Source of the DNA: an uncultured Gemmatimonadales bacterium
GTDB lineage: Bacteria > Gemmatimonadota > Gemmatimonadetes > Longimicrobiales > Gaopeijiaceae
DNA length: 35,548 nucleotides
Assembly (NCBI GenBank): GCA_937983085.1
Contig: CALJKZ010000435.1
Coordinates: 1-35,548, forward strand
Direction of reading: 5' to 3'
A program made the position numbers and the translations under genes. This document shows positions 20,501 to 27,590 of the stretch, one piece after another; position 1 is the stretch's first letter; every line of letters begins with the position of its first letter. Under the pieces are notes generated by a model. That model worked only from the letters and a program-made list of their open reading frames with translations, was not told the origin of the DNA and did not search any database.

Positions 20501-20660
20501 GGAGGACATCCGCAACAGCACGGCCATCCACTCCGTCATGCAGGCAGGGTTTCTCTACGACGGAGACACCCTCGACATGGTGTGGCCTCGGAGCGAGCCG
20601 CTACGACCGTTCAAGTACGTGGACTTCGGACCGCCGCCTGCGGAGGGATGGATGCGGTAG
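17502..20660 (+). CDS. Exported beta-propeller (PD40) plus amidohydrolase fusion protein
   Basis: A 1052-residue protein with a Sec signal peptide ('RRPLAAAAALLVLTAVPAHAQ'). Residues of about 45-640 contain many WD40-like PD40/TolB repeats, each marked by 'SPDG' followed by a 'I.F.S' strand, enough for one or two propellers. From about 655 an amidohydrolase domain follows. It has 'IPGLIDAHAHIRG' with His699 and His701, a candidate carbamylated Lys790, 'TAIEHAP' and the family end 'EVGKVADLVILDSDPLEDIRN'. The place of the usual catalytic Asp is taken by 'SGGHGQVHG' (His938, His942). I recall that motif from this fusion family, so the metal site may differ from dihydroorotase-like members. It should act in the periplasm on an amide or cyclic amide; the substrate is unknown. 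GGAG lies 8 nt before ATG 17502. Confidence 0.92.
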   Translation: MPTRRPLAAAAALLVLTAVPAHAQNADDETRCDSLCITATRTVSFQTNQGTQMNVDVSPDGATILFDLLGDLYTVGRAGGDATRLTSGPALDLQPVFSPDGERILFVSDRSGNENLWVADADGSDLRPLTTERGNFHFDDPEWSPDGEYVLVRRNEAGSPNAGRTPWLIHVDGGRGVELHDEARGLGFRWSPDERYVYYRGGPDGTSLRGNGLPESSQIMRLDRRTGDIAPITRVPSGAARPAISPDGRMMAYVADIDAMSGLRLRDLATDEDDWLVFPIDREHLNQRTRFAFAPDGSAVVFVRDGTFHEVDVASGDVSEISFTAQVEQQLGPFVFHEMPYEDESFVVRNVRYGEMSPDGSTLAFGSLNQLWVMDLPDGEPRPLIGGGDDQYQPTFSPDGRSIAFVSWHATEGGHVWRVSSDGGRPQQLTTVPAYYANPSWSPDGSRIAYVREDPAATRNRNSSNRGFIEWIPSSGGEPQSVISAPSDNVLTFSADGSRIMFADNGTLVSVRLDGTERREVATVEDAVEMVPSPDGRWLAFTVREEVYVAALPPSLETVTLNHRSAPGPLQRVTRDGGQDLTWRQDGSGLTWVFANVFSHLALDDVFGDDAPEEGLDQQAETVDIRLVASMPKPEGSIALTGATVVTMRGDEVIENATVVVTDNRIRAIGPSASTQVPADARVVDVTGKTIIPGLIDAHAHIRGMPRDVLVDIAPEPLVNLAFGVTMARDVNASTDQFHYREIIAAGRMLGPRIFMTGPSQTYSAVQVDSYEDAYAGVKRYVDRGSVSTKQYMQPQRRQIQWMLQVGDEMGINTTAEGGGVMRQVAMILDGYTAIEHAPTDWVNMYDDFVQLYARSGTMYVPTLVVASPSTYQGELYWYQTTDVHGDEKLAHFLDHAALDHKSRTSQRFMLDEYYFLNGGSGAADIARAGGLVASGGHGQVHGLAVHWELWMLEMVGMTPHEALQAATINVATGMGMAADFGSLEVGKVADLVILDSDPLEDIRNSTAIHSVMQAGFLYDGDTLDMVWPRSEPLRPFKYVDFGPPPAEGWMR

Positions 20661-20681
20661 CTCGCGGGTGGAATCGCGTCG

Positions 20682-20948
20682 TCAGTGGAACATGGTCGGG
20701 CTGACTTCGAGGGCGATCTCGGAGATCTTGTCCGCCGGCACTCCTACGCGGCGGGCATGTTCACGAACCGCCTCCTTCGAAGGCGCTTCGTACTCGCAGT
20801 ACACCTTCCCCTCCGCGTGGGAGGCGTAGCTTCGGATCCATCCCACACCCTCCATCTCGTCGATGAGCTCCAAGGATCGTCGTGAGACGGCTTCCAGCTC
20901 GTCGTGGGTGAAGCTGCCGATGTTCCGCTCGATGATGTAGCGAGGCAT
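20682..20948 (-). CDS. DUF4242 family protein (SCO4226-like)
   Basis: An 88-residue protein that starts 'MPRYIIERNIGSFTHDELEAVSRRSLELIDEM' and continues with 'VGWIRSYASHAEGKVYCEYEAPSKEAVREHARRVG', the DUF4242 pattern. The Streptomyces member SCO4226 has a ferredoxin-like fold and binds nickel (family knowledge). His-rich positions such as the 'ASHAEGK' loop could do so here, but this is not shown. GGAG lies 8 nt before the ATG. It begins 24 nt after the large kinase gene on the same strand, so it is probably the last gene of the sigma factor/kinase operon. It faces the amidohydrolase gene with a 21-bp gap. Confidence 0.86.
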   Translation of the reverse strand: MPRYIIERNIGSFTHDELEAVSRRSLELIDEMEGVGWIRSYASHAEGKVYCEYEAPSKEAVREHARRVGVPADKISEIALEVSPTMFH

Positions 20949-20972
20949 GCGTGTGTCTCCGGTTGGGGGATT

Positions 20973-23900
20973 TCAATACCGTTCTCGGCCCGTGCTCGCC
21001 CGAACGAGCTCCGGGTCGTCGATCCTGGTCGCGATCTCATAGGCGCGACCATTCAGTTCTCGCACGCGATCCAAGGCACCTCGACTGGCTTCGACGTCGG
21101 AAAGCTTGACCAGCATCCAGCACTCCCCGCGCTCGTCGCCGAGCGCGCGCCTCAACGCGAGGGAGTCCGAGTACGCCCGTTCCGCTGCAGCCAAGTCCTG
21201 CTTTTCCATCAACACGTCGCCGAGAACGGCCAGGGCATAGCCTTGGAGCAGAGGGTTGGAATCCGGGCGATCGCTCTCGTCGATCGCCTCCTGAATCGAG
21301 GCCACCGCCTTCTCGAGCCTTCCAGCCCTGCGGTGGACGACACCAAGGCTGGCCAGGATCAGGACGACGTCGTCGTGACGCTCCGCCGAGCGGGCGGCGA
21401 CGAGAGCACGTTCGTAGTAGTCCCGAGCGCCATCGAGATCGCCGCGGTCCCAAGCGATCACTCCCAGGCTGTTGAGAATGCGGGCGGCGGCAGGAGCATC
21501 GTCGAGGCTTTCGGCAAGGGTCGAGGCTTCCTCGTACAGCGGGACCGAGAGATCGTCCTCACCGAAGTGTTGCCGGGTTGCGGCTGCGAGTCCTTCGAGC
21601 GTCTGGAGCTCCAACGCCGGGTCACCGATGCGGCGTGCGAGTTGTCGGACCGTACCCCATGCCACCACCGCGTCCTGAGCACGGCCCTCTTCGCAGTACA
21701 GGGCGGCGAGATCGATGGCCACGGCTGCTTCGGTGACGCGATCTTGTAGTGACCCGAACAGCTGCTGGGCCTCTTCGAGCAACGGAATCGCCTCCGATCC
21801 ACGCCCCAACCCGGTCAATACGTCAGCCGACGACCGAAGCGTAATCGACAGAGCGTCCGACAAATCATGACGTCGAGCCTCGGCTACGATGAGGTCGTAC
21901 GTTTCGAGCGCCTTCTCCGGCTCGCCCAACTCCAGGTGAATGCTCGCGATGGCGCTTCGAACGAACGCGGAGTTCCGATCGGGCGCCTGTAATGCCGCGG
22001 CCTCCTGAAGGAATCGAAGAGCGAGCTCCGTGTCGCCGCGGGCACGGTGACAACGTGCCAGGTGGTAGTTGGCCAGGTGCGATCCCGTCACGTGCCCGGA
22101 CGGCGCCCGATCGCGTATGGTTTCGGCCATCTCGAGCGCCCGGTCGGTCTGTCCCATGGCGAGCAGTAGCGTGCAGATGTTTGCCCGATCGCCGATCTCG
22201 GCGTCGATGTCATCGTTCGTCAAATCGAGTTGAAGGGCCTCCTCGAGCAGCTCGAGGGCCTCGGCTTCGCGGCCCGAGTCCTGACGCCACCAAACCATCC
22301 CCAGGCTCCGGAGCGCCTTTCGCTGCATGGTGGGATTTGCCGACCCACGGGCGCGACGCAGCGCGTTCTCGAGCACTCGCTCCGCATCGTCGTGACGCTG
22401 TATGGCGGCGAAGAGGTCCCCCTGCCGAAGCTCGAGCTCGATCCGATCGTTCTCGCCACCCAGGCTCCCCACGAGCGGGTGCAGGCGGTCGATCACCGAC
22501 TGCTGAGCCTCTCGGCCACCGGTGTGGTCGAGCACGCGCTCTTTCATGAAGAGCGCCGTCATCAAGAGGCGGTCCGTCTCCTCGGAGGGGACGAGTTGGG
22601 GAGCCCACTCCTCTGTCAAACGGTCCAGCATACGGAGTGCGTCTTCGTTCTCGCTCAGCTCCACGGAACGCCTCGCGGCCACGAGTCCGTGGGGCATGGC
22701 CCGGGCCCAGTCTCTGGCGCTCGCAAAGTGATGTGCCAGGACGTCGAACCGCTTCTCGCCTGCCGAGGGCTGGTTTTCGAGCGCTTCGGCCACGCGGTGG
22801 TGGACCGTTCGGCGTTGGTGAGCGAGAAGGCTCTCGTACGTGACCTCGAGAGTCAGCGCGTGCTTGAACCGGTAGACCGACTCAGGCAACACTCGAGTCT
22901 GCTGAATCAGCCCACCCGTCTTCAGCGCGGCGAGAGCGCGGTCCAGTTGGTCGGGCTCGGAGCTGACCTGCTCGAGGAGGTCGCGGCTGAAGTCCCGTCC
23001 GATCACGGAGGCGGTGAACAGAGCCCCCTTCGCCGACGCGTCCAGTCGATCCAATCGAGCTCGGATCACGGCCTGGACCGAGTCGGGCAGCCTAACCTCC
23101 GAACGGTCGGCGAGATGCGCCCTCCCGGCAGCGATTCGGACGACCCCCTGCTCGAGGAGGTCGGTACCGAACTCCTCGATGTAGAAAGGATTCCCCCCTG
23201 TTCGACGCGCAATCGCATCTGCCAAGGAATCCTCAATGGCATCCGCTCCCAGTACCGAACTCAACATCTCGGAGCTGGCCTCGGGCCCGAGTGGGTCCAG
23301 GGAGATCGTGGCGAGTCCGGGAAGTCGGCGGAGGTCGACACCGTAGCCTGACCGGACCGTTACGATGACGAGTATCCGAAACGATGGTGCGACCTCGGCC
23401 AACTGGCGTAGCGCCGACGTGGACGCATCGTCGGCCCAGTGCCAGTCCTCCAGCACCAGCACCACGGACATTCTCTCCGCGAGCAGCGAGAAAACGCCCG
23501 CAACGGCCTCCACCATCTCGACTCTGACGTGGTCCCGGGACAACTGCGTCGGGAAAGGATGGTCGGGGTGGTTGAGCGAGAGCAGTCGCAGGAGCAACGG
23601 GATCGACTCTCGCAGGTCGTCACCGAGCTCCAGCATGGCCCGGACCACATCGTCCGCGGTCGGCTCCGATCCGTTCTTCAACTCACCCGCCACGACGGCT
23701 CGGAGAATCTCAGCGATGGGCGCATAGGACGTGCTTCGCGAAACCGGCAACGCTCGTCCGGTCAGCACTCGGAAGTGCGACGGGTCCAGACCGGCCGTGA
23801 ATTCCAGAACGAGCCGGCTCTTGCCGACCCCAGGCTCACCCGCGATCTGCACCACTCCGCCCGTTCCGGCCGCCGCATCGCGCGCCAGGCGGGAGAGGTG

Positions 23901-25898
23901 GGCGAGGTGTTCGCCGCGCCCACGGAAAGGCGTGAGCTGTCCGTCCGCCAGCTTATGAAGCGTATCCCGACGCGGTGAGGCGGAGAGGAGCGTGTGGGCC
24001 GTTACCAATCCCTGTTCACCGGTGACATCGATCTTTGCGGTCGACCCGATCTCGGCGCTGTCCGCCACTAGGCGTCTGCACTCCGAGGTGATGAGGACCT
24101 CGCTTTCCGCGGCACGGCGGGCGAGCTCCTGAGCCACCCGTAGTGGCCGACCTGACACATCATATCCTGCGGCGTGTGGGTCCCGACGAACGACCACGGG
24201 ACCCGAGTCGACCCCGGCACGGCAGTTCAACGGAAGGCCCAGTTCGGGTGCAAGCTCGGCTCCGATGTGTCGAAGCCGTTCCAGCGCCTCCATCGCCGCG
24301 CAGAGCGCGCGCTGTGCGTCGTCTTCGCGCGTCATGGGGATCCCGAATGCAGCGCTGTGACGGTCGCCCTCCTTCGAGAGCACCACACCCCCGTTGGTTG
24401 CCACGACCTCGGCGACCACCGTGTCGATGCGCTGAGAAAGCGAACGCAGCTCGTCCGGCCCGAGCTCGTCGATGAGCCGCTCATACGAGGAGAGTCGGAT
24501 GGAGATGATGGAGCAGATTCTCCGCTCGCCCGGCTCCAGAATCGGTCGGACGGGCGCACACGATTGTGGAGCGCCCGATTCCAAGACGCTGTCGATTTCG
24601 GCGATGAGTTCGGACGCGCTGGTGTAGCGCTGGTCGCGCTCCTTGTGCAATGCGCGCTGGAGAATGGCATCGAGAACCGGCGCCGCGTCGGCGCGGACGG
24701 AGGCGAGCGACGGAACGTCGTCTGTGAGGATAGACGTCCGTATAGCGTGTTCGTTTGCGCCGAGAAACGGCCTTCGTCCGGCGACCATCTCGAAGAGAAC
24801 AATGCCCACGGCCCACAGGTCGCTACGGTGATCGACTTCTTCACCTCGCGTCTGCTCCGGACTCATATAGCTCGGAGACCCCAACGCCGCGCCCGTCCGC
24901 GTGAGTGACGCGTCGGCCATCTTCGCCACGCCGAAGTCGACGATCTTGGCTACGCCATCTTCGGTGATGATCAAGTTGGCCGGCTTGATGTCACGGTGCA
25001 CGATGCCTCGTCTGTGTGCCGCTTCGAGGCCCTCGGAGATCTGACGTGCGATGCGCAGCGCGCTCCCGACGTCGAGAGGCGACCGCTTGATCCGCCCCTG
25101 GAGTGTCTCTCCCACGTAGTAGGGCATGGCGAGGAAAAGGGAGCCGTGTGCGTCCTCACCGACCTCGAGGATCGTGCACACATTCGGATGGTCCAGGGTG
25201 GCTGCAGCCCTCGCCTCCACCAGGAAGCGCGCCTTCGCCTCTTCGTTTGAGGAGATCTCCGGTGCCAGAAACTTCAGCGCCACCCGACGCTGGATCCGTT
25301 CATCGATGGCCTCGAAGACCACACCCATACCACCGCCCCCGAGAGGCCGGACCAGGCGGTACCGACCCACGGCCATGCCGGGTGCCAGGAGGTGTGGTTC
25401 CCGGTCACGGCGAAGCCGCTCGACGATGTCATCGAGCGGTCCCACGTCGTCGTGAGCCTGGAGCAGGGCCTCGACTTCGGACCGGAGATGCGCCGCCTCA
25501 CCCTGGAGTGTGTCCAGGTATTGTCGGCGTGACTCGGGGCCCTCGTCGACGAGGTTCTGCAGGTGGTGCTCGATGCTCGCCCATCGACGTGACTCGCGAC
25601 CGTCGGCGGAGTCGCTCGTCACCTGCGAGTCGCCGGTCCGCCCGGGGGTCCTGACGACTCCGTGAGGCTCGATGTCATATGCCCAACCCAGGACCAGCGC
25701 CAGCGGGAACCCGAGTCCCCCGAGAACGACGACCAGCGTGAGGGTCCACTCCGGGAGCCCGAGGGCGGGCAGCGCCACCGAAGCGACCTCCCAGGTTCCC
25801 CAACAAACGACCGCGTACATGGCCGCGACAGCGGGCAGGCGTCGTCTGCGCATCTCCCGCAGGAAGTCCATCGCCTTCCTGGTCGTCATCGAAGCCAT
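20973..25898 (-). CDS. Multidomain Ser/Thr kinase, cyclase-like domain, AAA ATPase and TPR protein
   Basis: A 1641-residue signalling protein. Residues 21-73 form two membrane helices of the 'RRRLPAVAAMYAVVCWGTWEVA' type seen in other TPR regulators. The kinase domain spans about 178-440: Gly loop 187-192, Lys209, HRD 301-303, DFG 321-323 and 'SPEQ' 346-349, all intact. Residues of about 458-640 resemble a class III nucleotide cyclase, but the first metal Asp is Arg468, so catalysis is unlikely. An AAA_16-type ATPase follows, with Walker A 'GEPGVGKSR' (Lys693) and Walker B 'VVLVLED' (812-818). The C-terminal 550 or so residues are TPRs. The cyclase-AAA-TPR part is a known regulator layout; here it is joined to a kinase. 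ATG 25898 follows GGAG closely; a second Met three codons on is also possible. It lies 87 nt after the sigma gene. Confidence 0.93.
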   Translation of the reverse strand: MASMTTRKAMDFLREMRRRRLPAVAAMYAVVCWGTWEVASVALPALGLPEWTLTLVVVLGGLGFPLALVLGWAYDIEPHGVVRTPGRTGDSQVTSDSADGRESRRWASIEHHLQNLVDEGPESRRQYLDTLQGEAAHLRSEVEALLQAHDDVGPLDDIVERLRRDREPHLLAPGMAVGRYRLVRPLGGGGMGVVFEAIDERIQRRVALKFLAPEISSNEEAKARFLVEARAAATLDHPNVCTILEVGEDAHGSLFLAMPYYVGETLQGRIKRSPLDVGSALRIARQISEGLEAAHRRGIVHRDIKPANLIITEDGVAKIVDFGVAKMADASLTRTGAALGSPSYMSPEQTRGEEVDHRSDLWAVGIVLFEMVAGRRPFLGANEHAIRTSILTDDVPSLASVRADAAPVLDAILQRALHKERDQRYTSASELIAEIDSVLESGAPQSCAPVRPILEPGERRICSIISIRLSSYERLIDELGPDELRSLSQRIDTVVAEVVATNGGVVLSKEGDRHSAAFGIPMTREDDAQRALCAAMEALERLRHIGAELAPELGLPLNCRAGVDSGPVVVRRDPHAAGYDVSGRPLRVAQELARRAAESEVLITSECRRLVADSAEIGSTAKIDVTGEQGLVTAHTLLSASPRRDTLHKLADGQLTPFRGRGEHLAHLSRLARDAAAGTGGVVQIAGEPGVGKSRLVLEFTAGLDPSHFRVLTGRALPVSRSTSYAPIAEILRAVVAGELKNGSEPTADDVVRAMLELGDDLRESIPLLLRLLSLNHPDHPFPTQLSRDHVRVEMVEAVAGVFSLLAERMSVVLVLEDWHWADDASTSALRQLAEVAPSFRILVIVTVRSGYGVDLRRLPGLATISLDPLGPEASSEMLSSVLGADAIEDSLADAIARRTGGNPFYIEEFGTDLLEQGVVRIAAGRAHLADRSEVRLPDSVQAVIRARLDRLDASAKGALFTASVIGRDFSRDLLEQVSSEPDQLDRALAALKTGGLIQQTRVLPESVYRFKHALTLEVTYESLLAHQRRTVHHRVAEALENQPSAGEKRFDVLAHHFASARDWARAMPHGLVAARRSVELSENEDALRMLDRLTEEWAPQLVPSEETDRLLMTALFMKERVLDHTGGREAQQSVIDRLHPLVGSLGGENDRIELELRQGDLFAAIQRHDDAERVLENALRRARGSANPTMQRKALRSLGMVWWRQDSGREAEALELLEEALQLDLTNDDIDAEIGDRANICTLLLAMGQTDRALEMAETIRDRAPSGHVTGSHLANYHLARCHRARGDTELALRFLQEAAALQAPDRNSAFVRSAIASIHLELGEPEKALETYDLIVAEARRHDLSDALSITLRSSADVLTGLGRGSEAIPLLEEAQQLFGSLQDRVTEAAVAIDLAALYCEEGRAQDAVVAWGTVRQLARRIGDPALELQTLEGLAAATRQHFGEDDLSVPLYEEASTLAESLDDAPAAARILNSLGVIAWDRGDLDGARDYYERALVAARSAERHDDVVLILASLGVVHRRAGRLEKAVASIQEAIDESDRPDSNPLLQGYALAVLGDVLMEKQDLAAAERAYSDSLALRRALGDERGECWMLVKLSDVEASRGALDRVRELNGRAYEIATRIDDPELVRASTGRERY

Positions 25899-25985
25899 CT
25901 CGCTCCGGTCGCCATCCTATGATCGTGGTCCGCTTACGGGCGTACGCGTCTCACCCCGTCTTGCGAAAAACAGTCGTCGGCAGGG

Positions 25986-26540
25986 TCATCGTTTGATCGC
26001 TCGGTTCAGCCATGCGCGAGCGGAACTCCAGTCGCGCTTCACCGTCCTGGGCGATACGCCCAACGCCTGGGCGGTCTCCTCGGTGGTCATATCGGCGAAT
26101 ACCTTGTATTCGACGACGGCGCTCTGCCTCGGATTGAGCCGCGCGAGTCGATCGAGGGCTTCATCCAGCGCCAGCAGACCCTCGTCCCCCGGAGGCGCTC
26201 CTGGCACGTTGGTGGGAAGCGTTACCTCTGCAGATCCGCCACCCCTCTTCTGCGCCATCCGTCGCCGTGCTCTTTCGATGAGGATGCGGCGCATGACCCG
26301 GGCCGCGATAGACAGGAAATGCGCGCGGTCCTCCACGGACAGCACGCCGCCACCGGCGAGCCGGATGTAGGCCTCATGCACGAGGGCGGTGGTTTCGAGG
26401 GGTGGGTGCTGCTCGCGCCTCAGCTGCGCTCGGGCCAACTCCCGGAGCTGCGAGTACACCAGAGGCACGAGGCGATCCAGCGCTGTCCGGTCGCCTGCAC
26501 CGTATGCGCGAAGGAGCATCGTGACCTCACCGCTGTCCAT
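25986..26540 (-). CDS. ECF sigma factor, Sig-70_X6 / TIGR02999 type
   Basis: A 184-residue sigma factor. Region 2 spans residues of about 20-95, with 'LVPLVYSQLRELARAQLRRE' and 'TTALVHEAYIRL'. Region 4 spans about 125-182, with 'LDRLARLNPRQSAVVEYKVFADMTTEETAQALGVSPRTVKRDWSSARAWL', a clear helix-turn-helix for the -35 element. The 'TALVHEAYIRL' segment is the mark of the X6 branch, which often sits beside Ser/Thr kinases instead of anti-sigma factors. In a related Vibrio system (EcfP), the sigma factor is activated by kinase phosphorylation of a region 2 Thr. Thr50 and Thr51 lie in a comparable place here (inference). The large kinase gene follows 87 nt downstream on the same strand. No anti-sigma gene is seen. 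Confidence 0.93.
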   Translation of the reverse strand: MDSGEVTMLLRAYGAGDRTALDRLVPLVYSQLRELARAQLRREQHPPLETTALVHEAYIRLAGGGVLSVEDRAHFLSIAARVMRRILIERARRRMAQKRGGGSAEVTLPTNVPGAPPGDEGLLALDEALDRLARLNPRQSAVVEYKVFADMTTEETAQALGVSPRTVKRDWSSARAWLNRAIKR

Positions 26541-26753
26541 GGCCTTCCCTGTTGGGGTCGCATGTGCCTCATGTCACGCGACCGGGTCGGACGAACTTCG
26601 AGGGTACGACGGCTCAGGAAGCTTCGGCAACCTGACCGAGCCCGAATACGCCTCGGGGGCACGGCCGACCGGGGTGCCGATGGCCCGTCGCGTGCGCCTT
26701 CTGCGCATCCCTCGTTACGACGCTTTGATTCCTGCCTGAACAACGGAGGTACC

Positions 26754-27395
26754 ATGCGTACCACACGACTGACCGCGCTCGGCGCCGCCCTGCTGCTTGC
26801 TGCCTGTGAACCGGCGATCGTCGAGCCAGGACCCGCCGAGGGTGACCTTGCCTTCAGTATGCACGGTGGGGCTGAGCATGCCGACGTGATGAACCAAGGT
26901 GGTGTCGGGGTCTACGCCGAGAATGGCGCTCGCGCCGTCCGTCAGCCCAAGGGCCTCAGGCTCAGTGTCTCCATGCCGACGCCACAACCGAGTACGTACG
27001 TGTATCCAGCTAATCCCCCTGGTATCGTCCCGGGGCACCCGGAGGTGTTCACTCTCTGGGCCTTCGTGTTCAACCATCCGGACCTTTGCACCGATGGGAT
27101 CTGCAACGGTGACGACCTCGGCGCCGACGCGGATGCGAAGGGAAGCGTGTATAACGTCGCCGGACACCCTGCCAGCGGACGGTCCCTCACACTTGCCGGT
27201 CGGCTGAAGGTCGGTCAGGCGGCCCTCGCCCCCCCGGGCGTGGAGCCGACACCCCTCACCAATCCGGCGGGTGCGGAGATCCACCTTGCCGTGACATCGC
27301 ACGGGGGTCTCGATCCGTCGACCTTGCCGGGAGAGTTCCGGAGCCCGACAGGCAACCCGGCCTGTGGCTGCTGGTGGGTTGCCATCTTCGAATAG
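26754..27395 (+). CDS. Lipoprotein of unknown function with Cys-rich motifs
   Basis: A 213-residue protein with a lipoprotein signal peptide and lipobox L-A-A-C18. I do not recognise a named domain. Notable parts are 'HPEVFTLWAFVFNHPDLCTDGICNGDDLGADADAKGSVYNVAGH' and 'GAEIHLAVTSHGGLDP', and the end 'GNPACGCWWVAIFE'. The paired Cys residues (C-x4-C, C-x-C) could form disulfides in the periplasm, and the Asp-rich stretch could bind a cation. The His-containing strand recalls CHRD-like beta proteins, but the match is loose. GGAGG lies 5 nt before ATG 26754. The gene is divergent from the sigma factor gene (213 bp between starts), so it is a candidate target of that sigma factor. A strong hairpin follows it. 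The frame is open upstream to 26319, but that part overlaps the sigma gene and lacks a signal peptide. Confidence 0.82.
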   Translation: MRTTRLTALGAALLLAACEPAIVEPGPAEGDLAFSMHGGAEHADVMNQGGVGVYAENGARAVRQPKGLRLSVSMPTPQPSTYVYPANPPGIVPGHPEVFTLWAFVFNHPDLCTDGICNGDDLGADADAKGSVYNVAGHPASGRSLTLAGRLKVGQAALAPPGVEPTPLTNPAGAEIHLAVTSHGGLDPSTLPGEFRSPTGNPACGCWWVAIFE

Positions 27396-27424
27396 TCGCG
27401 GTCGGCCGTGTTTCTCCCGCGAAT

Positions 27425-27455
27425 GGGCCCTCCGACGGGGCATGTCGGAGGGCCC
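27425..27455 (+). terminator. Perfect 12-bp hairpin after the lipoprotein gene
   Basis: GGGCCCTCCGAC (27425-27436) and GTCGGAGGGCCC (27444-27455) form a perfect 12-bp stem with a 7-nt loop, 29 nt past the stop. There is a C-run rather than a T-run after it. The strong stem and its position make a transcription end likely. Confidence 0.6.
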
Positions 27456-27590
27456 CCCAGCCTTCCCGGGCGGAGCATCGGCCGTCGGGCTTCAGCCGAA
27501 TCCGGACGCCCACCAATGTCGTAGAGCCGGGTGTCAGGTAGGTCCCTCGGCCCCTAGGTTGATCGGAGCCGTCTCCTTCCGGAGTCCGAT

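Noticed and set aside
26319..26753. Upstream in-frame extension of the lipoprotein gene over the sigma factor gene
   Set aside because: It would bury the lipoprotein signal peptide. ATG 26754 has GGAGG at a good distance.
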